Shown: positions 1-5,885 of the stretch, piece after piece
Position numbering within the stretch: the first letter of the stretch is position 1
Layout of the letters: the number at the start of each line of letters is the position of its first letter
From: Promethearchaeota archaeon
Lineage (GTDB): Archaea; Asgardarchaeota; Lokiarchaeia; Sigynarchaeales; SOKP01
Direction of reading: 5' to 3'
Length of the DNA stretch: 6,035 nucleotides
Assembly (NCBI GenBank): GCA_019057975.1
Contig: JAHLWJ010000286.1
Span: forward strand, 1 to 6,035
Notes under the pieces: model-generated
Seen by the model: the letters and a program-made list of their open reading frames with translations, nothing else
Told to the model about the DNA's origin: nothing
The model's database searches: none
Program-made: the position numbers and the translations under genes

Positions 1-28
1 GCAATGACAAACTAAAGTGACAGGGATG

Positions 29-46
29 GTCACAAATTAGTTACAA
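29..46 (+). repeat. GTnACAA pair, 11-bp period (putative integrase arm site)
   Basis: GTCACAA (29-35) and GTTACAA (40-46) lie exactly 11 bp apart. A third copy, GTAACAA, is at 97-103 inside the palindrome CTTTGT-A-ACAAAG (93-105). In addition, AAAGTGAC occurs at 14-21 and 62-69, whose complement begins GTCAC. The same word recurs as an 11-bp-phased pair on the other side of the tRNA fragment. Spacing by one helical turn near an attachment core is what arm-type sites of tyrosine integrases look like; that role is inferred. The short word and AT-rich context leave room for chance. Confidence 0.4.
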
Positions 47-112
47 AAGGGGAAAACTTGAAAAGTGACCGAAAAGGGTGGGTGGTGAAATACTTTGTAA
101 CAAAGAGATTGC

Positions 113-160
113 TGGTGCGCCTGGCAGGACTCGAACCCGCGGCCCGCGGTTTAGGAAACC
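113..160 (-). other. 3' fragment of tRNA-Arg(CCU); putative att site
   Basis: Read on the minus strand, this holds the 3' half of a tRNA. It has an anticodon loop TTCCTAA (157-151, anticodon CCT), the 3' anticodon-stem strand ACCGC (150-146), a variable loop (145-141), a T arm with stem GCGGG/CCTGC and loop TTCGAGT (140-124), the 3' acceptor strand CAGGCGC (123-117), discriminator A (116) and an encoded CCA (115-113). The matching 5' half is missing: only ACC (158-160) continues the anticodon stem, and no GCGCCTG acceptor strand is found to the right. It cannot fold as a functional tRNA. Tyrosine integrases commonly recombine at the anticodon loop of tRNA genes and leave such a displaced 3' copy at the far end of the element. 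With this orientation the inserted DNA should lie to the right. Confidence 0.75.
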
Positions 161-169
161 CATGACCCA

Positions 170-194
170 CCATTCTGATAGTCCTATCGAATGG
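170..194. repeat. Inverted repeat next to the att core
   Basis: CCATTC-T-GATAG (170-181) is followed by TC and then CTATC-GAATGG (184-194). The arms match over 11 bp apart from one extra T at 176. The repeat starts 10 bp from the end of the tRNA match. It could be a protein-binding site for recombination or a small extruded structure. The 2-bp spacer makes it a poor RNA hairpin and no T-run follows. Function unknown. Confidence 0.45.
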
Positions 195-249
195 GCGAAT
201 CCTTGATCCAGACTAACTTATAGCTTTTTTGTATTCTCCCCGATTTATG

Positions 250-296
250 TCAATTTGCCTCAATTTGTACCCATTATAGTCACAATATAGTCACAA
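250..296 (+). repeat. Direct repeats: TCAATTTG x2 and TATAGTCACAA x2
   Basis: TCAATTTG occurs at 250-257 and 260-267. TATAGTCACAA occurs as a perfect tandem duplication at 275-285 and 286-296. The second word contains GTCACAA, the same as the copy at 29-35, and GTCACAAATT (290-299) is a 10-bp match to 29-38. The pair lies about 120 bp right of the tRNA fragment and mirrors the left pair at a similar distance. I infer an integrase arm region; a plain tandem duplication is the alternative. Confidence 0.45.
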
Positions 297-313
297 ATTT
301 CAAATCATACCTT

Positions 314-602
314 CTAAGTACTCTCATATATGTCTAAAGCATTTTCTTTATTACTTTTATACTTTTTAACTATGGAATTTTCTTCGGCTTTTTCTATGGA
401 ATTTATTCTAACTTTGAGGCTTTTTCTAAAGATTTGTCTACCTCACTTATATGGGATATTATTTCTTCTCTAACTACCTTTTTTCTCTGTATTCGGACCA
501 ATAAAAGAAGATAATTCCTACTAGCATACCTGCAATAAACCCACCGATTCTCACTCTAGACCATGGATTATCCTTGAGGAACAACCTGATACGTTTTTTC
601 TG
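314..602 (-). pseudogene. Decayed single-pass membrane/coiled-coil protein
   Basis: Three adjacent minus-strand reading frames look like pieces of one gene. The first (602-474) reads a basic stretch, KDNPWSRVRIGG, then a hydrophobic segment FIAGMLVGIIFFYW and SEYREKR before a stop at 476-474, next to a run of six A. Shifting frame there continues with KVVREEIISHISEVDKSLEK to about 410. A second shift continues with NSIEKAEENSIVKKYKSNKE and ends at the TAG at 316-314. The joined product has an N-terminal membrane anchor and a charged, helix-prone tail. No ATG in frame has a ribosome binding site: the first frame begins after a TAA, and its possible starts are TTG (584) or GTG (554). A further open piece (…IQWQERLKNKLFLTE…, about 657-571) may be lost N-terminal sequence. 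I do not recognise the family. Two breaks and no start argue for decay, although sequencing error in homopolymers could mimic this. Confidence 0.45.
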
Positions 603-766
603 TTAAGAATAACTTGTTTTTTAGTCTCTCTTGCCACTGAATTTCCTCATAAGATAAATAATATCAAGATCTACTAATTAGAAGTGAGGGATAGCTCTTT
701 AGATTAAAGCATTCTTTTTGTCCCGAGAAGTCAGGAAGCTAGGGTGAATCTTATCATCTTAAAGGA

Positions 767-795
767 ATTATAATAGTTTCCTTGTACCTTGTCAA
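767..795 (-). promoter_or_regulatory. Consensus sigma-70 promoter, leftward
   Basis: On the minus strand, TTGACA (795-790) is followed by a 17-bp spacer and TATAAT (772-767). Both hexamers and the spacing match the vegetative consensus exactly. Transcription should begin near 760 and run left through about 160 bp without a convincing start codon into the decayed membrane-protein gene. Either that gene was once driven from here or the promoter makes a short untranslated RNA. A small TCCTGA-CTTC-TCGGGA hairpin (about 736-721) lies in the leader, with no T-run after it. Confidence 0.65.
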
Positions 796-811
796 CTATT
801 TCAAAATTTTT

Positions 812-870
812 TTACCGTGCCACACTTGACAAAAAAATTTTTTATGTTAATATAAAATATGGAACGGTAA
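812..870 (+). promoter_or_regulatory. Rightward operon promoter enclosed by an inverted-repeat operator
   Basis: TTGACA (826-831) is a perfect -35. The -10 is either TAATAT (848-853, 16-bp spacer) or TATAAA (851-856, 19-bp spacer). The promoter is bracketed by TTACCGTGCCA (812-822) and TGGAACGGTAA (860-870), which are reverse complements at 10 of 11 positions. Sites on both edges of a promoter suit a repressor that bridges or occludes polymerase. The first gene downstream starts with a ribbon-helix-helix domain, a fold that binds such repeats, so autoregulation is my inference. The left arm also sits between the two divergent -35 boxes and could affect the leftward promoter. Confidence 0.6.
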
Positions 871-900
871 TTAAACGTTAAAGATAAATAGGAGGTTGTT

Positions 901-1983
901 ATGAGATATATTGTTGATATTAATAAGGGACATTCGGATAAAATTAATGAATTAATAGAAAGGAAACGCTATGAAAGCGTCTCACGATTTATATCGGCAG
1001 CGATAGAAAATCAGTTATACTTAGAAAAAGCTGATATAAACACTAAATCACAATTATCACACAACAAAATAACAGTAAAAGAAAAACAGCATGGCAAAAA
1101 TAGATTTCCGCAGGATAATGTAGAAATTAATATTCCATTAGAAAATTCCCGACCAGAAACTGTAGATATGCCAAAATTTAAAGATATTCTTTTATTCCCA
1201 AATGGTAAAATAGAAGATTGTTGGTTGTGGGGGCAAATAAATAGAATCTTTCCTATAAAATTAGGTTTAAGATTACTGCTGTCAAAACTAGAATATAATT
1301 CATGGACTGATTTAGAAGAATTTAGAGATTATACAGCATTAATAGCTTGTAAATACAGGCAGATGATAGACAATGCGGAAAATTACGGAGGTTTAAGTGC
1401 AAGAGAAATTGCTGCGGGTTTACCGTTATACTATACAAATAATATTGATAAGCTTAAAGTTGAAAATAGTATGAATAGATATAAAAATCAGTTTTTAGCG
1501 TATGTAAGGGTCAATGATGGGAAATTGGATGGAGCGCTAAATCAACTCAAGTTTACAAACATTAAAAAGGAAACAAAAGGAAACGAAGAAAAATATTTGA
1601 TTGGAATTACTGGACAGGGTGTCAAATTTGCAAAATTATTCAATCCGTTAATTGATAAACAGGACCTAAGCAAGACCTTGAGTGACGAAGAAAAATCTTT
1701 TTACATTAATCATATTAGAGAAAATCATAAGGGCGAATATAGAGCAACATTATGGCTCCTGAGAAAGCTAAAAAATGGTTTTTCGACTAGAGCTAAAATT
1801 AATGAAGAATTGAAAAGAGATTACAATTATATATGGAGGTTTAAAGATCAAGTTATAAACACACAAAGATCTGGTCTTACGGCAAGAATGACTGAACTGG
1901 GACTCATTGACAAAATAAAAAAAGGCGTAAAAGTTACATATTTAATAAGTGAGTATGGTCAAGAAGTTCTTAAGAATGAATAA
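901..1983 (+). CDS. RHH / winged-helix-like DNA-binding protein, operon gene 1
   Basis: The protein has 360 aa, starting at an ATG 5 bp after AGGAGG (890-895). Residues 2-43 read as a ribbon-helix-helix domain: strand RYIVDINK, helix SDKINELIERKRY, a turn, then helix SVSRFISAAIENQLYLEK. A polar linker follows (about 44-95). Next is a compact hydrophobic region with CWLWGQINRIFPIKLGLRLL (107-126). Two stretches look like the recognition helix and wing of winged-helix modules: about 205-250 (LDGALNQLKF…EKYLIGITGQG) and about 322-356 (LTARMTELGLID…VTYLISEYGQ). I do not recognise a named family. I see no nuclease or methylase motif. It is followed after 14 bp by the ATPase gene, so the two are almost certainly cotranscribed. 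Likely roles are DNA recognition for the ATPase, repression of its own promoter, or both. The DNA-binding assignment rests on motif reading. Confidence 0.8.
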   Translation: MRYIVDINKGHSDKINELIERKRYESVSRFISAAIENQLYLEKADINTKSQLSHNKITVKEKQHGKNRFPQDNVEINIPLENSRPETVDMPKFKDILLFPNGKIEDCWLWGQINRIFPIKLGLRLLLSKLEYNSWTDLEEFRDYTALIACKYRQMIDNAENYGGLSAREIAAGLPLYYTNNIDKLKVENSMNRYKNQFLAYVRVNDGKLDGALNQLKFTNIKKETKGNEEKYLIGITGQGVKFAKLFNPLIDKQDLSKTLSDEEKSFYINHIRENHKGEYRATLWLLRKLKNGFSTRAKINEELKRDYNYIWRFKDQVINTQRSGLTARMTELGLIDKIKKGVKVTYLISEYGQEVLKNE

Positions 1984-1997
1984 AAAGGAGTTGAACT

Positions 1998-4442
1998 ATG
2001 AATAATTCTACAGTAAAAAAGTTATGTATGGACTTAATGTATGCTGATACAGAAGAACGAGTGGTTGAGATACTTAAAAAAGCTAATTTATGGAACTGCC
2101 CTAAAGCTTGGAGATACTATGGGGATAGAGAAATGAATTGGAGTTCAGCAGGGAATCAATCAAGTGAAGCAGAATTCGCATTAGTAGAAAAACTCATTAA
2201 TGCAATAGATGCTAAATTAATGAATAAATGTTTTATACGCGGAATTGAACCAGAAAGTAAGGAGGCTCCACAATCTATCACTGAAGCAGTAGCTATGTTC
2301 TTTGATGATAATTCTAATGGAAGAACAGCGGGATTAGTCAGGGAGTGGTCAGATGCTAAAAGAAGAGAAGTGGCTAGAGGAATTACGTTAACCTGTACTG
2401 GAAATAAACCAGAAAAGGGATATCCATGTTTAACTATTGCAGATAATGGAGAAGGACAAACACCTGGAAGGTTCCCCAAAACCTTGCTCTCACTTGAAGA
2501 AAGTATCAAAAATAAAATACCTTTCGTTCATGGTAGATTTGATATGGGAGGGACAGGAGCATTCAGATTTTGCGGAAACAAAAATTTGCAACTTGTTATT
2601 TCAAAAAGAAATCCTGTATTAGTAGAAGACAGTAATGATAAAAAAGATATCATGTGGGGATTTAGTATTGTTAGAAGAAATTTTCCTAATGAAGAACGTC
2701 CAAATTCTATTTATGAGTATCTTGCTCCCGAAGGTTGTGAAAATAATCCTTCTAAGGGAGAAGTATTAGGTTTTGAATCTGAAAGGTTACCGATTTTTCC
2801 CGAAGGTCAAAAACCTTATTCTAGAAATTCTTCTTGGGGGACATTGATAAAACTTTATGAATATAAAACCAATAATAGAACGCATATGTTTATGCGTGAT
2901 GGTTTGCAGTACAGACTTGATGTATTGTTGCCAAGACCAGCATTGCCAATAAGATTACATGAGTGTAGAAAATATTCCGGGAAAAAAGGAAGTTTTGAAA
3001 CAACATTATCTGGGATTTATGTTCGCCTCGAAGATGATAAAGCTAAAAATGTAGAACAAGGATTTCCTTATACCGGAAACTTAAATGTATTAGGAGAAAA
3101 ATTGAAATTTAGAATTTATGCAATAAAACAGGGTGCTTGGCAAACATATCGTAAAGCGGATGAAGGAATTATATTTTTTTATAGAAGTCAGACCCAGGGG
3201 AAAATATCGCACGATTTTTTTAGGAGAACACAAGTTGCACTAAGTCCTATACGCCATTCGATTTTCATGATGATTAATTGTAGTAATTTAAGTAATCTTG
3301 GATTCGAAGAATTTTTTATGAATAGCCGTGATCGAATAAATAAGGGAAGTGATTTATATAAAGAAATAGAAAAAGAGCTCGAAGCACTTCTTAAAACCCA
3401 TCGAGGACTTAGGGACTTAAAAGGAAAAAGGTTAAGGGAAGAAAAAGAAAGGAAACTAAAAGATGATAAGCCGTTGGAAAAAATATTAGATCCGATATTA
3501 AAAAAATCGCCAGTGTTAAATAAGTTATTTTTAGAGGGAGAACGCTTGTCGAATCCTTTTAAAATGAAAGATGTAAGCGAAAAAGATGAAGAGTTTAAAG
3601 GGGAAAGATATCCTACTTACTTCAAGTTCAAAGATTTGGACTATGGAAAAACGTTGGATAGAGAGTTTCATATAAACCGTAGTATGCGTTGTCGGATAAC
3701 TTTTGAAACTGATGCTGCAAATGACTATTTCGATCGTGATATAGATTCAGGAGAGTTTCATTTGTATGTAATAAATGAAAATGGAGAGAAAAAAGAATAT
3801 CAAGGTAGTTATACGCCCAATTTAGCGAATGGAATATGTACACTAAATATAACTCTCCCAGATACAGTACAAAAAGGAGATGAAATCAATTTTATATCTC
3901 GGGTTTTTGATCCAACTCGATTAAATAGTGATGAATTTATAAACCAATTTAAACTAGCTGTAAAAACATCTTTAAAGCCAAGCGAATATAAAGGCAAAAG
4001 AAGAAAACCCAAATCAAATGATAATGGCAATAAAAGGGAAACACCTTCGGGTATCCAGTTGCCTGAAGTTAGACGTATATATGAAGCTGGTTGGAATGCA
4101 AAAGAACCACCATTCAATCAATATACTGCACTGAGAGCTGAATTAATAGACACGAGCGAACACAAAGGAAAAACTATCTACGAATATGTCTTTTATATAA
4201 ATATGGATAATCGTTATTTGCTTTCTGAAATAAAGGGAAGTTCAGGTGATTCAGATATAATTAAAGAAAGATTTCGAACAGGAATGGTTTTATTGGGTAT
4301 GGGATTAATTCGTCAAAGTATAGAAGATAACAAGCAAGCAGAAATAGAAGATAAAATAGAGGAATTTACAACAGCTACTGCGCCTATATTAATACCTATG
4401 ATTGATGGGTTAGGTAGTGGGTTAGAAATTGAAAAAGATTAA
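1998..4442 (+). CDS. GHKL ATPase, MORC/MutL-like, operon gene 2
   Basis: The protein has 814 aa; AAGGAG (1985-1990) sits 7 bp before the ATG. All four GHKL motifs are present. The N box is VEKLINAIDA (E64, N68, D71). The G1 box is ADNGEGQ (D149, G151, G153). The G2 box is GRFDMGGTGA (179-188), and motif IV is WGTLIKLYEY (280-289). A second region (about 305-470) fits the transducer domain of this superfamily and includes FRRTQVALSP and the MNSRDRI motif (441-447). A charged helix follows (474-490), then a beta-rich, possibly Ig-like segment (about 540-660) and a lysine-rich linker (about 664-680). The C-terminal domain contains YVFYINMDNRYLL (about 728-740). GHKL ATPases dimerise on ATP binding and act as DNA clamps; MORC/MutL-like members are known in bacterial restriction-modification neighbourhoods. 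The neighbouring DNA-binding protein and methylase fit that setting. No PD-(D/E)xK, HNH or PLD nuclease motif was found. Exact subfamily uncertain. Confidence 0.88.
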   Translation: MNNSTVKKLCMDLMYADTEERVVEILKKANLWNCPKAWRYYGDREMNWSSAGNQSSEAEFALVEKLINAIDAKLMNKCFIRGIEPESKEAPQSITEAVAMFFDDNSNGRTAGLVREWSDAKRREVARGITLTCTGNKPEKGYPCLTIADNGEGQTPGRFPKTLLSLEESIKNKIPFVHGRFDMGGTGAFRFCGNKNLQLVISKRNPVLVEDSNDKKDIMWGFSIVRRNFPNEERPNSIYEYLAPEGCENNPSKGEVLGFESERLPIFPEGQKPYSRNSSWGTLIKLYEYKTNNRTHMFMRDGLQYRLDVLLPRPALPIRLHECRKYSGKKGSFETTLSGIYVRLEDDKAKNVEQGFPYTGNLNVLGEKLKFRIYAIKQGAWQTYRKADEGIIFFYRSQTQGKISHDFFRRTQVALSPIRHSIFMMINCSNLSNLGFEEFFMNSRDRINKGSDLYKEIEKELEALLKTHRGLRDLKGKRLREEKERKLKDDKPLEKILDPILKKSPVLNKLFLEGERLSNPFKMKDVSEKDEEFKGERYPTYFKFKDLDYGKTLDREFHINRSMRCRITFETDAANDYFDRDIDSGEFHLYVINENGEKKEYQGSYTPNLANGICTLNITLPDTVQKGDEINFISRVFDPTRLNSDEFINQFKLAVKTSLKPSEYKGKRRKPKSNDNGNKRETPSGIQLPEVRRIYEAGWNAKEPPFNQYTALRAELIDTSEHKGKTIYEYVFYINMDNRYLLSEIKGSSGDSDIIKERFRTGMVLLGMGLIRQSIEDNKQAEIEDKIEEFTTATAPILIPMIDGLGSGLEIEKD

Positions 4443-4446
4443 TTAA
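4439..4446. other. Zero-gap convergent stop codons in a TTAATTAA palindrome
   Basis: The ATPase stop TAA (4440-4442) and the methylase stop TAA (complement of 4443-4445) abut with no base between them, inside TTAATTAA. No hairpin with a T-run can fit between the genes, so any terminator must lie inside the opposite coding region and the two transcripts are likely to overlap. Confidence 0.8.
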
Positions 4447-5654
4447 GCAAAATTTGATGATTTATGGAACAAAACGACTTCCTTACTGCTGTGAATTTCC
4501 TCGTTTTTTTTAGCATACCATTTTCTATTGGGTACTTTACGCCATAATCTTCCATCAGTGATATTATTTGGATTTACAATATTAACTTCTTTAAAACCAG
4601 ATTGTTTCATTGTTGCTAAATATTTGGGTAATTGCCATAATGGATTTGAAAAAGAAATAAGTTGAACTACTAAAGTATCTTTATTGCATATTTTTGAGAG
4701 GGATTTAAAAATATTTTGTATATTATCAAAATAGTCTTTTAGGTTTTTCTGGTGGCGACTCCCAAGTGTGTAAGAAGATTCTCCCATACTATCTTTGCAA
4801 TTAGCTATCCAAAAAGGAGCCGGTGTTTCTTTTCTGCTCTTAATTTGCCATCTATGATATATTATGTGAACTCCAGGATATGGGGGGGAAGTAATAATTA
4901 ACTTGGGAGGCAAAAAAGATTTTATGTTATCATCATATTCTAAATTCGCCGAAGATCGATTAAAACAAAATGATTTTATTTTTTTATGAATAATCAATTC
5001 ATTTGATTCTATTAAATTAGAATATTTGCTTGCTTGAGATGTAATAAAAATCGAATTATCTATTAGTTTTTTTCGAAATTCTCTCGCTGAAGGAATTGTT
5101 TTTTTAGTATCAAGCGCCCATTGAGATGTCTTTAAAATAATACACCTAACCAATTTTTCTTTTCTTTCATTTTTTATATATTTTACACTGTTTAAAGCAA
5201 TTTCGATTAACTTTCTAATAGGCCAGATTCTTCGGGTATTCAAATTTTTTAAATATCCTTCTTTTATCCATTTTTGAGGGCGAATATGAGAAGTATGGCA
5301 ATTCATTTTAGATGTAATTTTTATAAACCAATTTCGCACATCTTGAAGTTCATTTTCTTCGCAAACAGTTGTTTTTACTGTAGAAATAAATGTTGCTAGA
5401 GAACTAACGTCCAATCCTATTGAATGTCGGGATAAACTCTTGGCTTCAACTAAAGCAGTTCCACTTCCCATAAAAGGATCAAGGATGGTATCCCCTGGCT
5501 TTGTAAATTTTTTGATTACTTCTCTCGCGAATAAAGGTGAGAACATTGCTGGATATTTATAATATTGATGTGTATGACCTGTTATTTGTTGTTTTGTATT
5601 TATTGCATTTAAAAGTTCTTCTTTATTTATATTTTCTGATAGAATAGTGTTCAT
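4443..5654 (-). CDS. DNA amino-methyltransferase (N4-cytosine or N6-adenine)
   Basis: The protein has 403 aa. A conserved entry segment HTHQYYKYPAMFSP (27-40) leads into the AdoMet-binding motif ILDPFMGSGTALVEA (57-71) and the acidic end of strand 2, SIGLDVS (78-84). Residues about 100-245 form a variable, basic stretch that would hold the target-recognition domain. The catalytic motif is IITSPPYPGVHIIYHRWQ (253-270). S/TPPY is more typical of N4-cytosine enzymes, while D/NPPY suggests N6-adenine, so I favour N4-cytosine with caution. The order AdoMet region, recognition region, catalytic region resembles the alpha arrangement. It runs toward the ATPase gene and ends against it, so the methylase and the ATPase operon are controlled separately. 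There is no ribosome binding site before the ATG. The start overlaps an upstream small frame as ATGA, suggesting coupled translation. The likely role is to mark host DNA against the ATPase-linked system; an orphan methylase is the alternative. Confidence 0.9.
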   Translation of the reverse strand: MNTILSENINKEELLNAINTKQQITGHTHQYYKYPAMFSPLFAREVIKKFTKPGDTILDPFMGSGTALVEAKSLSRHSIGLDVSSLATFISTVKTTVCEENELQDVRNWFIKITSKMNCHTSHIRPQKWIKEGYLKNLNTRRIWPIRKLIEIALNSVKYIKNERKEKLVRCIILKTSQWALDTKKTIPSAREFRKKLIDNSIFITSQASKYSNLIESNELIIHKKIKSFCFNRSSANLEYDDNIKSFLPPKLIITSPPYPGVHIIYHRWQIKSRKETPAPFWIANCKDSMGESSYTLGSRHQKNLKDYFDNIQNIFKSLSKICNKDTLVVQLISFSNPLWQLPKYLATMKQSGFKEVNIVNPNNITDGRLWRKVPNRKWYAKKNEEIHSSKEVVLFHKSSNFA

Positions 5655-5849
5655 TTTAAATTATTTTCATGTTTTTTGATAGTTTTTTCTAAATTATTTT
5701 TTATTAAATTATATACATAGTCTTGTATAGTTGTGTCTTGATGCGCACAGTAGGTCATTAGAAACAATATCTTTACTCTTTGCCGGAATTAATCTTGGTG
5801 TATATTCAATTTTCAAAGACAGTTTTGGCTTCTTTGTTCTTAACGGAAA
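5651..5849 (-). pseudogene. Small RHH-like regulator frame, probably frameshifted
   Basis: From ATG 5758, a 35-aa frame contains DTTIQDYVYNLIKNNLEK, which reads like helix 2 and tail of a ribbon-helix-helix protein. Its TGA (5653-5651) overlaps the methylase ATG (5654-5652) as ATGA. Just upstream, in the frame one base away, an open stretch from 5849 reads KLSLKIEYTPRLIPAKSKDI and then VSNDLL. That supplies the missing strand and first helix of the same fold. One shift near 5757-5750 would join them into an ordinary RHH protein of about 60-65 aa. No ATG starts the upstream part (TTG at 5816 is the best candidate) and no ribosome binding site is visible. It could be a decayed controller of the methylase, a gene using programmed shifting, or a sequencing error. 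The short 35-aa version alone would lack the DNA-contacting strand. Confidence 0.42.
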
Positions 5850-5885
5850 TTTTTTCCGTTAAATTTCCGTTAAATTTCCGTTAAG
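5839..5885. repeat. 11-bp repeat cluster (three direct, one inverted)
   Basis: TTTCCGTTAAA is at 5853-5863 and 5864-5874, then TTTCCGTTAAG at 5875-5885. The exact inverse, CTTAACGGAAA, is at 5839-5849. The period is one helical turn, like iterons or a multi-site operator. The inverted unit and its neighbour can form a 10-bp stem with a 3-nt loop (5840-5862). The outermost copy overlaps the stop codon of the gene to the right. Because 11 is not a multiple of 3 and stops fall inside, the array is not coding. No T-run follows on the minus strand, so it is a poor intrinsic terminator. It is well placed to control the small RHH frame and the methylase. Confidence 0.7.

Noticed and set aside
113..205. 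A complete minus-strand tRNA-Arg gene
   Set aside because: The 3' half is good, but no 5' acceptor strand complementary to CAGGCGC and no D arm are found to the right. The anticodon stem already fails to pair at its outer two positions.
2156..2622. Open frames on both strands inside the ATPase gene
   Set aside because: They overlap the conserved G1 and G2 coding region of the ATPase, lack ribosome binding sites and show no domain features.
3628..4117. Two minus-strand open frames opposite the ATPase C-terminal half
   Set aside because: They are antisense to a well-supported gene. Their composition reflects the complement of its lysine/glutamate-rich codons, and no start signals are visible.
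5708..5713. Minus-strand TATAAT as a methylase promoter
   Set aside because: No -35-like hexamer is present at 16-18 bp, and AT-rich DNA gives many such boxes. TTGAAA (5816-5811) with ATTAAT 17 bp on is also too weak to call.
5839..5862. Intrinsic terminator for the gene at the right edge
   Set aside because: The stem is strong in base pairs but no T-run follows it on the minus strand, and the repeated units are better explained as binding sites.
5839..5885. CRISPR array
   Set aside because: The 11-bp units are contiguous with no spacers between them.
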